A DNA stretch of 64,000 bases from Cafeteria roenbergensis (lineage: Eukaryota > Sar > Bigyra > Bicosoecida > Cafeteriaceae): assembly GCA_008330645.1 (NCBI GenBank), contig VLTN01000010.1, positions 248,001 through 312,000 on the forward strand, in the 5' to 3' direction. A model generated the notes under the pieces. It did not search any database. It saw nothing but the letters and a program-made list of their open reading frames with translations, and had not been told where the DNA came from. Within the stretch, counting starts at the first letter, position 1. Each line of letters opens with the position of its first letter. The position numbers were made by a program, and so were the translations under genes. Shown in pieces: positions 53,224 through 63,272 of the stretch.

Positions 53224-56099
53224 CATGCAGTCGCCTCCTCGGGCGCTCCCGACTTCTTCGAATGAGGGCCTCAAAGCTGCTGTGGTCGATGCTCTTGGCC
53301 TGCTGGAGGCAACCTCGTTGCGGGCGTTTCGAGGTGCAGTCGTTCGTGCTTTGGCGCAAGCAGCTTGGGACGAAATGGCCGCCGCGCCAGAGCCTCGAGG
53401 CCCAGGCGCGTCCGCCGATGCAAAAGGCGCTGCTCGAGGAGCGGGCGCGCGGCTGAACGCGGCTTGCGAGAGAGTTCTCGGCCGCGTGCGGCAGCTTGCG
53501 CCGCGGGCGAACCCGACTCCTTGGGATGGAGCAGCAGAGGCCTTGAGACATGTGCGCAGCGCCGAACCAAACCCGCCGCCCCCTGTTGTGCTCGACGCGC
53601 CCTCGATTGAACTTGCGACGTCCCAGAGGCGCACTCGGGCTGGGAGACGAAGCCAAACTGCTCGCTGCCCGCCGGACACGTGCCAACGATCACTCGGCCC
53701 GCCAACCCTTGCTCGCCGCCCTCCGTCGTGACTTCTGATGGCCCCCGCAGCAGCTCCGCTCTGAAGCGAAGGAGTACGCGAGGGCCAAGCTCAGGGTCCT
53801 CGCCGCCGAGGAGCTTCGCACCCAGTTCAATGCGCTATGCAAGCGTGCAACTGCAGCCGCAGACGACTTTGCCCAAGCCCGCGCTGCTTGCTCGGATTGC
53901 ACAAGCAGCCAAGCCATGGTCTCTGACCTGAATTTCCGGACCGCCGCAAACGCGCTCTCAGTGGCGAGGCAGGTGCTCACTGCGTACGGTGCCGTTCCAA
54001 CGCTCCCGCCGAATGCTGCCCTCGCCCGCTCGCCCCGGCCGTCGCTTCGCCAGGCTCAGGAGGCTCTCGCAAGCGCCTCAACTTCACTGGACGAGGCTGT
54101 TGCTTCCATTCCCGTGAATGAAGATGCGCGCCTGTCCCCTGCGCCAGCCCGTCAGGCCGCACCGGTCTCTCCTCTGCCTGCCCATGTAACCGCGGAGGAC
54201 TCTCCTGCGCAGACCCAGCCTATTCAGCAGAGTCCCCAAACACGCGCAGCTCCGCCAACGCCCATCGTGGCTCCGCCCGACCCCCCGTCGAGCACTGGGC
54301 GATACGGCGTGGTTCCGCCCCCGGTGCTGCAAGTGCGACCCCCCGAGGCGAAGGACGAATCCGGGTGGCAGCAGCACCGCACTGCTGCGCTCGCGGCAGC
54401 CGTGTCCGACCTCAAGGCGAAGCTGGAAGCACTCGTTGCAGCCTTTTGCACAGTCCGCGACAGCCGCGGCTCCGAGTCACGAGTCTTGGCCGGGGCAGCC
54501 ACGGACCGAGTCGTCGCAGCCATGGCGCAAGCCGGGACCAAGCTGCTTGAGGCTCAAGCTGCCTGCCGCTACAGTGCTGAAAGCATGACGCACCCCAAAA
54601 CCATCGTCCCTCTGCTGCGTGAGGCCGACTCGCGCGTCCGAGAGGCCGAGGAAGCCCTAGAGAGCCTCCTGCAAGACGTGGGCGAGCCTTCTCGGGCCCA
54701 TTCCGAGAGATGGGCACAGGCGGCAAGGAGCGTGGCAGCCGCGCTTCGCCCCGGGTCGCCGCTCGGCACGGCTGAGCCGACTCCATCGGGACGCAGCGAC
54801 GGTGCCCCGGGCGCACACAAGACCCCGCTCTCGGCCCGCAGCGGGCGCAGCGCTCGGTCGCTGAGGAGCCGTCGGCCACGCAGCGGCTTGCGAAGTGCAG
54901 CGAGCCCGGAAGCCAGGCGCGCACGGAGCACCGACGCCCGTGCTCGCCGCGCGCTCGCCGCCAAGCTGGCGGCCGATCAGCGGCTTCTGTCCCAGCGACT
55001 TGCGTCAACCAAGCTTGCCCGGTTTCACCGCCGCCAGCGGGACAAAGGCGACCCCAGGACGATCCACGAATGCGCGACGCTCGAAGGGCCTGCGGCAGCC
55101 GCGGCGGCTTTGCCACAAGAGCGGAGGCGGCCAGTGGAGCTGTTCTCGTTGCACCCTCAGGCAGCCCCCAGCCTGATCGGCAAGGCTGCGGCATGGGACG
55201 CAACCCACGCAGGTCGCGTCCGGGAGGCCAAGTCGAAAGCATCCGCGTTGTCGAGGGCGGTTTCGTCCTCAGCACTGACTGACACGAACACCGGGGGGCT
55301 GGAGCACGTGTCAAAGGACGCATCTGGCGTGTTCCGGTCTGGGGCGATGTGGGCTTCAGCCGGCGTCCGCTTTTCAGCCGACGCCGTGAGTCCGAGCGCC
55401 GCGTCGCGCGGCCGGGACGTGTGGGGAAGGCCAAGGGGCCGTCAACGCTCTGTTGAAGACGCAAAGTGGGCCAGCTACTCACTCTCGCGCGCCCGCAGCT
55501 GCGAGCGCGGGGAAATGGCTCGCCAAGTCGGCGAAAACGGGCGTCTTGCCATGGCGCAGCGGTCGCTGCGAAGGGTTCGGTCGCACCTGTCCCGGAGCGC
55601 TGGGCCACCCGGAGGTGGTGACGACTTGCGGCGCGCTCTCGAAGAGGCGCTGCAGCACATGTCTCCTCGACACGCTGTGGCGACGCGCTCTCCAGGCCCA
55701 GGCACCCGGCCTCGGGCAGTCAGCTCACCGCGGGCAGCAAGCCGTTCACGCCCGCTGTCTCGCCCGCCAAGTATGGCGCGGCCAGGAGCGCAGCGTTCCA
55801 GCGGGCAAAGCACCGGAGAGACGCCGAAGCAGCTGGAGGGTCCTGCAGGGGCGCAGGGCCTTGCCGGCTCACCTCCGCCGGTGCCGCCTTCTTCCAGGAT
55901 GGAGTCCGGCGCCCCTTGTCGTCGTCAACTGAGCCAGGCTCCGGGAATCGTCCAACTGCGCGAGCAGTGGTCGCAGCTTTCGCGCTCGGCTGCAGCACGC
56001 AAACCAGCGACAGAGGGGCACGGGGAAGCAGAGGCCCGACCCTCTCTGTCGTCACTTGCGAGTGCTTCTCTGGACTCGCTCGTGGGCCCAAGGACGTAG
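53224..56099 (+). CDS. Coiled-coil, Arg/Ser-rich protein of unknown function; 5' structure unresolved
   Basis: The 3' part (53751-56099, stop TAG) is clearly coding: helical segments such as SEAKEYARAKLRVLAAEELR and RTAALAAAVSDLKAKLEALV, then a long basic Ser/Arg-rich region (RSGRSARSLRSRRPRSGLRS) and a helical end. The frame just before 53751 also looks coding (DEAKLLAARRTRA, PLLAALRRDF) but meets TGA at 53736-53738 in the same frame. A further candidate exon starts with ATG at 53224 (MQSPPRALPTSSNEGL) in another frame and also looks helical. I could not find a splice model that joins the three parts. It could be two exons with unusual sites, a damaged gene or a base error. No known domain; a cytoskeletal or RNA-binding role would be guesswork. 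Confidence 0.55.
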
Positions 56100-56333
56100 C
56101 CTTGGGGTTCGCTTGACTGGTCGGGGCTGCATGTGCAAAATGTTCCTGCAGCTTCGCTACGCGCCGGCAGCGCGAGTGCTCCTTCCGGCTCGAAGCCAAG
56201 GGCGACAGTACGTGTGCAGCGCCAGCGACGACTGTGCTTGAACGAAGCCGTAATGCAAGTTGTGAGTTTGCTGGGTGTGGCCATCCTCAGTACGGTTCGC
56301 CGGCCGAAACCCAGTACTCAATAGATACGCGGC

Positions 56334-57714
56334 TCAGCCGTGCACGCGCAAACTCCAAAACCAGACAGCAGCCAACACCGCCAGGGCTGCTGCGGACGGC
56401 TGGGCCGCGTGAGCGGAGCTTGCAGGCGGGCTGGGGCATGGGGTCGGCATCTGCTGCGCAGGGAGCAGGAACGAACGGAGCGTCACGACGTCAGACGAGA
56501 ATGCCGTGAAGCCCGCGTTTGCGCTGGGGTCTCCGCTGACGACGCCAGCAAATACCTCTCCGTTCGTGACGGCTTGCTCAAGCAGGCTGGACGAGCCGTA
56601 GACTTGGAACGGGGTGCCTTGCGGCAGCACAGGGGCTACTGCATGCCAGTCGCCCTCGGAAAGCGCGCCGACCGGGCGCCCATTGACGGCAGAGGCAAGC
56701 GCGGCTGCCGAAGCGATTCCCGTGCTCGAGTTGACGAAGAAGGTGGAGTCGTAGCCAAGCACGGAGCAGCTCGCGTGCATCCCGACTCGACGAGGAACGC
56801 CTCGGTAAAAGGCGCCGGTGTTGAAGTACGGCTCCGTCAGGTGGTGGCGGCGCGTCCGGACTGCGTCCAGCACCTGCGTGGAGGAGGGGTAGAACGTGCG
56901 GTTGACCTGCACGCGGCCAAGGCTGTACTTGTCAGCGATTGCCTTGGCGATCCCAGCCACGTAGTCTGGCCAGAAGCCCACGGGAGGGTCGAGCTCGTAG
57001 TTGCCGTCCACGCCCCAGTCTGCCGGCCCCAGAGCTGCAATCTGCGCGGGCAGGTTTGGGCAGCTCCGCAGGACCGCAGCGGCAAGTGAAGCGCGGCGTG
57101 CCGCTCAAGCGGTTGCAGAGGGGAGGATGTTATACAGAGGATGGAGGGGAAGGGGGGGAAGGGGGGGGGAGGGGGGCTGTCCCACTAGCAGTCTTGCCCT
57201 CGTGCGTCGCGTTCCGCTCAGTGACAGCGGGCGGGCGTGGCGGGCTGAGGCGACCGCTCGTCACTCTGTCTCACTTGCAGATAGCCTGTGTCTAGCACCT
57301 CTCGCAGCGCGCCCACTGAGTCCGACGCCGCGGGCACGGTGTACGCGTCGGGAGATGCTGCGCACGTGAGCGCGGCCACCGTTTTAAGGTCCCAGCGGGT
57401 TTTTGCCGCCAACAGCGTGCCGTCCGCGGTGACCTGCAGTCGCGTCAAGACCGGTCGCGTGGCGAGATGTCGCCGTCAGCGCAGCGAACCTTGCCCCAAC
57501 TCAGCACGTTGCCGCCAGCGCGCCCGCCAGCCGCCCGGGCTCTTCCCAGGGGCGCACAAGCCCGACAGCCACAGCAGCTCACCTTGGCGATGGCAAAGTC
57601 AATCACTTGTGCCAGCTGGGTGTCTCCGGCGCCAAGTGTGGCAGGCGGCATGTCAGCCGTGGTCCCGATCGCAAGCACCGCGGCCGCAAGCACAGACGTG
57701 ATCGCCTTCGCCAT
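56334..57714 (-). CDS. Secreted family-3 solute-binding-like domain protein, C-terminally anchored
   Basis: Exons 57583-57714, 57275-57433 and 56334-57041, all phase 0, 332 residues. The N-terminus is a signal peptide (MAKAITSVLAAAVLAIGTTA). The mature part resembles bacterial periplasmic amino-acid-type binding proteins (SBP family 3): VGALREVLDTGYLQIAAL as the first strand, PPVGFWPDYVAGIAKAIAD, HLTEPYFNTGAFYRG and AVNGRPVGALSEGDWHAV. The last ~25 residues (SAAALAVLAAVWFWSLRVHG) are hydrophobic, like a GPI or tail anchor. No channel or kinase domain is attached. A surface ligand-binding role is inferred. The domain is much more common in bacteria than in eukaryotes, but the three introns show it is settled in this genome. 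Confidence 0.78.
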
Positions 57715-57870
57715 AGCGCTGCTGCCTGGTCACCTGCCTCTTGAGGGGCGCCCCCTGCTCGTTGGGAGTGGCTGCAAGCGGCCCCGCACAAAACTCCCAG
57801 CCCGGCAGAGCCGCACATGTCGCGAGCGTCGACGGACGCCGAGCGAGGCACGCTGGGGCCGAGAGCCGCG
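57715..57870. promoter_or_regulatory. Short divergent promoter region
   Basis: Only 156 bases separate the ATG of the solute-binding-like gene (minus) and the first exon of phosphomevalonate kinase (plus), so both promoters must lie here or overlap the genes. No core motif is obvious. Confidence 0.5.
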
Positions 57871-59489
57871 ATGGCGCTGTCCGCTGACGCGAGAACGATG
57901 TGAGGCGCCCCCCTTTCCCCCCTCGAGTGCACGCCGCTGCCCAACGGGTGGCGAGTGGCGCGCGAGACACCGGCGGTGCCGACCATTGCAGCGCCACGCA
58001 ACCAAATCTTGCGCGCCTTGCCCCCCTTGCGCAGCACGGCCTCGGCGCCGGGGAAGGTGTTGCTAGTGGGTGGGTACCTAGTCCTCCACCGCCCTCACCA
58101 TGCGCTCATCGCCGGGGCGTCGGCCCGCTTCCACACCACCGCCGAGTGGGAAGAGCCCGCCAGTTCTCGCGCATCGCCGGCAGCAGGTCTCGCTGTGCGC
58201 GTGACGAGCCCCCAGTTCCACTCTGACACGGAATTCAGGCTTTCCGCAACGCCCCCGCACGTGTTTGAGGGCGAGGAGCCGCCCAGCTTCATCGCCCTTG
58301 CGATCCGCGTGGCGCTGCTGGCAGCAGGCGAAGCCGGCGCTGCAGCGGTGGCCGCAGCGGCCGGCGAGGGGAGGCGACTTCGCCTGACGCTGCGGGCCGA
58401 CAATGACTTCTACTCCCAGCTCCCCTTCCTCCGCGTGGCCGGGGAGCCGGTCACGGCCGACGCCCTGAAGCGCGTGCCGCCGTTCCAGCCCCCCCCCACG
58501 GAAGCTGCCCTGGCGGAGGCGGAGGCCTCGGCCGCGGGCGCGGTCGCCGCTGCTGGCTCTGCCGGCAGGGACCCTGCTGCAGCGGGGGGCGCCGACGGCG
58601 GGCCCGCCATCCGAAAGACCGGTCTCGGGAGCTCCGCGGCGCTGACCGTCTCGCTCACTGCCGCGTTCGCAGTGGCGCTCGGGATTCTTCCAGGCGAGGA
58701 CGCGGCGAGCGATGGGCCTGTGGGGGCTGCGGGCAAGGCGTGGCTCATGCGCTGCGGCCAGGTGTCGCACGGGCTGGCGCAGGGCAAGGTGGGCAGCGGG
58801 TTCGACGTCAGCGCCGCGGTGCTCGGCACGCAGCTCTACCTCCGGGTGAGCAGGGACGCACTCGCTGACGCCATGGGCGCAGCGGGGGCGGCCCTGCGCC
58901 CAGAGGCGACGGGGGCCGAGCTGTCGGCGGCACGGGCCGCTCTCGCGGGGCCTGAGGCGACAGAGACTCGGTGGTGGGATCTGGAGGCAGGGCCCGCGGG
59001 GCTGCCGTCATGCGTGGACCTGCTGCTGGCGGACGTCAGCGGGGGGTCGAGCACCCCCTCCATGGTGCGCCGCATCGAGGCGTGGAGGACCGAGGGGGAC
59101 ACCCAGGCTGCCCTGTGGGAGGAGGTGGCTGCCGCCACCAGGAGCGCGCAGCGGGCACTTGCCGAGGTGGCGGAGGCCGAGGCCGCGGCAGGGGCTGACG
59201 GTGTGGCCGCGGCACTGGCCTATGCGGCAGCCACCACACCCGACGCGTGGCCGCGCGGCTTGCCAGCGGAGGAGGCCACAGCGGGCGCTTCCAAGCTGCT
59301 AGAGCGCCTCGCCGCGGCCTCAGCGGCTCTGGCCGCCTGGCGCGGGCTGATGCGGCGCATGGGCAACGAGGCCGGGGTTCCCATCGAGCCGGCCTCTCAA
59401 ACGGCGTTGCTGGAAGCCACGCAGGCTCTGCCGGGCGTCCTGGCGGCGGCAGTGCCAGGAGGTGAGTGCCTCTGCAGGGCGCCCCAGCC

Positions 59490-59552
<63 letters not shown>

Positions 59553-59828
59553 CCAGGCTTGCCCCGCGACGGAGTTGCTGTTGCCGCCGTGCGATTTTGA
59601 CTCTCGCACGCCCTCACCGTTGCCTCACCCGTCCCCGCAGCTGGTGGCTTCGACGCTATCTATGTTCTCTGCGTGCGAGACCCCGCCGTGCGCGCGGCCG
59701 TTGAGGCTTGCTGGCTGGACTTCAAGGGCGAAGGGGGCCAGCGGGTTGTCCCGCTGCTGCTGACCGCAGAGCCCGACGACCTCGTGAGCGGCGGCGTCCG
59801 CATCGCCCAGGGTAACCCCTCGGTGTGA
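57871..59828 (+). CDS. ERG8: Phosphomevalonate kinase (eukaryotic ERG8 type, GHMP family)
   Basis: Exons 57871-57899, 58035-59461 and 59641-59828; phases 2 and 1; 548 codons, 547 residues. The 29-base first exon supplies MALSADARTI, which joins TASAPGKVLLVGGYLVL, the N-terminal GHMP block of this enzyme. The ATP loop is KTGLGSSAALTVS; GKVGSGFDVSAAVLGTQLYL is the family signature. MRRMGNEAGVPIEPASQT follows, and the last splice completes PGAGGFDAIYVL. It phosphorylates 5-phosphomevalonate in the cytosolic mevalonate pathway to isoprenoids and sterols. All landmarks are intact and length fits, with an Ala-rich insert of ~50 residues before the ATP loop. Without exon 1 the frame has no ATG, which supports the model. 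Confidence 0.95.
59491..59550 (+). repeat. (CTG)20 microsatellite in intron 2 of phosphomevalonate kinase
   Basis: Twenty uninterrupted CTG triplets starting 30 bases after the donor of the 179-base intron 59462-59640. Read through, it stays open in the upstream frame and would encode poly-Leu. Confidence 0.98.
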
Positions 59829-60160
59829 TGCTACACGCAGGGGCACCGCTAAAGCCACTGGGTTGCAAGTGTAGGGGCGTCGCTGCCCCTCCCCCCAAGC
59901 ACCGGACAGCCTGGAGCGGTGCGCCCACGCACAACTAGCAGCGCGCTGTGCTGGGCACGAATCGATGCCTGGGAAAGTGCTTGGGAAAGCTGGTTGCTAT
60001 CAGATGAATCATCAAACTCACACCCAATTATTCCTCGATAAAAACAAATTGGGTTTCCCTTCCAGGGAGTTTTGCTAGCAGCGGAATCGCCCTCCCGCCT
60101 GATGCTGTCAAGAGCAGGGCCGAACGGGCATACTGGTCGCGAGGCATTAAGCTGGTGCAG
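59829..60160. other. Convergent intergenic region with an A/T-rich island
   Basis: About 0.33 kb between two 3' ends. Bases ~59990-60080 are strikingly A/T-rich for this window. They hold a perfect 7-base inverted repeat, cccaatt (60023-60029) and aattggg (60047-60053), around a 17-base loop. Confidence 0.8.
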
Positions 60161-63028
60161 TCAGCAGCACTGACTAACCCGGGGCACACTTGCCCGCCAT
60201 CCCACGAGGGCGGCAGGGTTGGCGCTCGTCATGACTGGCCCAGCGGTGGCGGGGGTGCAGCTGCCCTCTGCCCGCCGCGCGCCAAAGGAGGTGCCGAACA
60301 CGTGGGTTACCTTGACCCGGTACGGCGGCGGATTTGTCACCGCGCTGCTCGTGCTCCGCTGCGTCTCCAGGCCAACGAGCGCTGCGTCGTCCCTGGGACG
60401 AGAGCACTCCATGTCCTCGTGCAGGGCTAACGCAGCCGGCCTGACTGGCTCGAACGCGGTGAGGCCAAGACTCCGGCAGGCGCGCTTGGGGTACCTCGGC
60501 TGCTCGGCATCGCGCTGCGACGGCGGCATTGGCGGGAGACCGAATAGCGCGCTGCCACGCACGCGACGAGCGCCAGCCGGGTGCGCCGCCATGCGGCGCG
60601 CTGGGCTCGCCTGGCCGGGTGCGGGTGCGAAGAGGTCCGGAGACGGCGTGGCGGCGGGCCCGGGCAGCAGCGAAAACCTGCACGGGGTGTCGTGTGGGAC
60701 GTCGGCTGCGGGCGACCGCAGACCGCTGTCAACCGAGTCACGCACGCCAAAGCCGATCCCGCCGTCGGGAGACGCTGGCGACTGGCCACAAAGTCGTGCT
60801 GCAAGCAAGGTTGGCGAGCACAGTGCCAGAGGCGCAACCAGCATGCCATGCCGGCCATCCAAATCGACAGCCGCGCCCACGGGCGGCGGGAGCAGCGGGT
60901 GGCGAACGGGGCTGGAGAGGCCGAGGTCGGAGCCCAGGCTGTCCACGCGGGATCGCACGGAGCTGGCGCTGGATCCGTGGTCAGCGACAAACGCCGCCTC
61001 GCGAGTCACTCCTTGCTCCGGCGCAGCCCGAGGGCGCTTGGGGGCCCGAGGGGGCACGCCCAGGGGCGGGGCGCCGACTGTGCCCTTGGGAACCACGACG
61101 AGCGGCGCAACGCGGCGGCGGGCCTCGTGTGGCCTCGTACCCGTACAGAACCGAACCGGCGGGGGAACTATTTGCTGGAGGTGAGAGATCACGTCAGCGG
61201 GGCCCGAGTCACTCAGAGCAGGGGATGGGGGCATCAGGGCGCTGGCGCCTCGAGAAGCCACGCCTGCCGACCCCGCTGCAGCTGAGCTGTCAGTGGGCGC
61301 TGGCTCGGACCGCGACGGCAGGCATAGCACGGGCAGCGCGTCGACAGAGGGAGCATCCTCCTTCGCTTCCTCCGCCTCCGTCTCCGCCGCTGCCGCTGCC
61401 GCTGCCGCACCCGCTGCTGTGCACAGCTCCGCCGGCGCTGCGCCTGCCTTTGCCTTCGCCATCGTCGTCGCCGCCACCGCCATGGCATTCGCCTTTGCCT
61501 TTGCCTTTGCCTCTGCCTTTGCCTCGGCCTTCGCCGCCGCCGCCGCCGCGGCCGAGGCGCTCACTGCCGCGCGCGCCGCCGTGATGGCGTCGCAGAGCGA
61601 ATCCGCGAGCGTTCGCTTGCCTCGCCGGGACGCCACGCTGGCAGCTTGGGCGGTGTCGGCCCACTGCTCGGCGCCCTCCGCCCTCTGCTGCTTGGCCCTC
61701 GCCACGGCCAGGTGTACGGTCTGCAGCTCTCCTCGCAGCTGGCGCGGCCGAATGCGGAGCGTGGTTGCGCAGGCGTCGCACATGGCGGAGACGCCCTCAA
61801 GCAACGTGACGCCTCGCGGGACCGGCCTTGCGCGGTCAATGTTGCCCAAGGCAAACTTGGCGAGCCTCACCGCCGGCGGGGTCTTGTCTGACACGAAGGC
61901 ACAGTGGCTGCGGTAGGAGCACTTGCAGTGGAGGACCACGCGGCACTGCGCCGAAGCCCGGACGCTGCAGGCAAGCATGGGCTGCTCCAGGCTGACGGGC
62001 TGGCCGCACTTGCACACGCGCATCCACGGCTCGTCCGCGCCGCATCGGGGCGGAAACAGCGAAGCCTCTCCGGGCCGAGCAGCGGACCGCGACGCGTCCC
62101 AGTCCACCTCCACCGCGCCTGTGTCTGGGTCCCTGAACGCGACAAAGCGCGAGTACAGCTGGCGATCGGCTTTTTGGTTCGCGCGGGAGATGCCGAGGAA
62201 GCGGCCCCACCTGGAGTTCTCGTCGATCAGCACGTGCTGGGTCCCGCTGTCCAGGGCGTCGGGGGAGGGCTGCGGCGGCACAACAGGCCGGAGAAGAGGA
62301 GCGTGGGGGGTCGGGGTTCAGCCGCGCTGCGCCGACGAGCGGCGCAACAAGGGCCCGACGAGCTGGGCTCACGATGCTGAGGACCTCGACTGGGTTTCGC
62401 ATCGCGCTGAGGGGGACGCATGCATTGGCCCAGGAGGCCACCAAGAGCTCCGAGCCGCCGAGGGCCTGCAGATCAAGGGAAGCAGGCAAGTCCTGCTTGC
62501 TGAGCAGCCAGGAGATGTTGACGGTCCCGGCGGATCTGTCCACGCTCCGCACCAGGGCCACCTGCGCGAAGGGCGGGGCAGGCACGCTTCCGACACAGGG
62601 CGCTCGGAAAGCGCTGCTGACAAGCGCGACCGGCCGGCCGCGGGGAAGCGGCACGCTTGGGGAAGCGCAGCGCCTTGGTCAGCATGGTGCAAGTGTGGGT
62701 TCAATGTGACGCTGTCTGACCGATTGTGTCAGCTGCAGCGTCGCCGACCCGCCCTCAGGATCGGCTCGACGGCAGCAAGCCACAAGCGCGCGGGACCCTG
62801 CAAGGCGCCTAGGCGCGCAGCGCAAGTCTGGCAAAGGGGCCAAGGCAGCGAGGGGCGCCCGAGCAAGATGCTCGGCCCGGCGGGCTCGCGGCGCGAACGG
62901 AATCGGCTGCGCGACGAGGCGTCACGCCTCCCCCAACCGAGTCTCACCCGCAAGCGCTTGGGGCCATTCGCCGAGTTCAGCACCAAGTATGTGTTCCCGG
63001 GGCTGGGATAGCTGACGGCTGAAGCCAT
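60161..63028 (-). CDS. BAH-domain protein with Cys-rich (PHD-like) zinc finger
   Basis: Exons 62948-63028, 62373-62561 and 60161-62269, all phase 0, 792 residues. The first two exons form a BAH domain: NTYLVLNSANGPKRLR, then VALVRSVDRSAGTVNISWLL, SELLVASWANACVPLSAM and PVEVLSI. Residues ~165-260 are Cys/His-rich: CKCGQP, MLACSV, QCRVVLHCKCSYRSHCAF and AMCDACATT, a pattern like a PHD or related zinc finger. BAH plus PHD is typical of chromatin readers. The rest is low complexity, with an Ala/Lys stretch (AEAKAEAKAKAKA) and a tail containing SPVRHPLLPPP and other Ser/Pro sites. The ATG at 63133 is an alternative, but codons between it and 63028 have low third-position GC, so 63028 is preferred. 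Confidence 0.72.
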
Positions 63029-63272
63029 TGCAAGGGCTCGAGCTGCCGGGCTCGGGGGTGCGGTGAGCGGCAGAGTGCAAGTTTGTGGCGGGATTGGCTG
63101 AAAATCGGTATCTGCACATTTGAACTCGGCCATCGCGTGACTGGCACGTGACAGCGGGTCGGTCCCACTTCACAGTCACGCAGACCATCGAACAAGACCG
63201 GGGCAGACCGGGGAAACCCGCGGCAGGAGGGGAGGGAGGGCGGGGGGGAAGATGCAGACACGCACGGGCGGG

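Noticed and set aside
53736-53738. TGA read as selenocysteine
   Set aside because: The protein is coiled coil with no redox domain and I see no reason for a SECIS element.
53724-53750. A 23-29-base intron removing the TGA
   Set aside because: No such stretch has a length that keeps the frame, and it would be too short for normal splicing.
57955-57957. Phosphomevalonate kinase start at the beginning of the long frame
   Set aside because: The codon is GTG and the residues up to 58034 do not match the family, whereas the exon 57871-57899 joins in phase.
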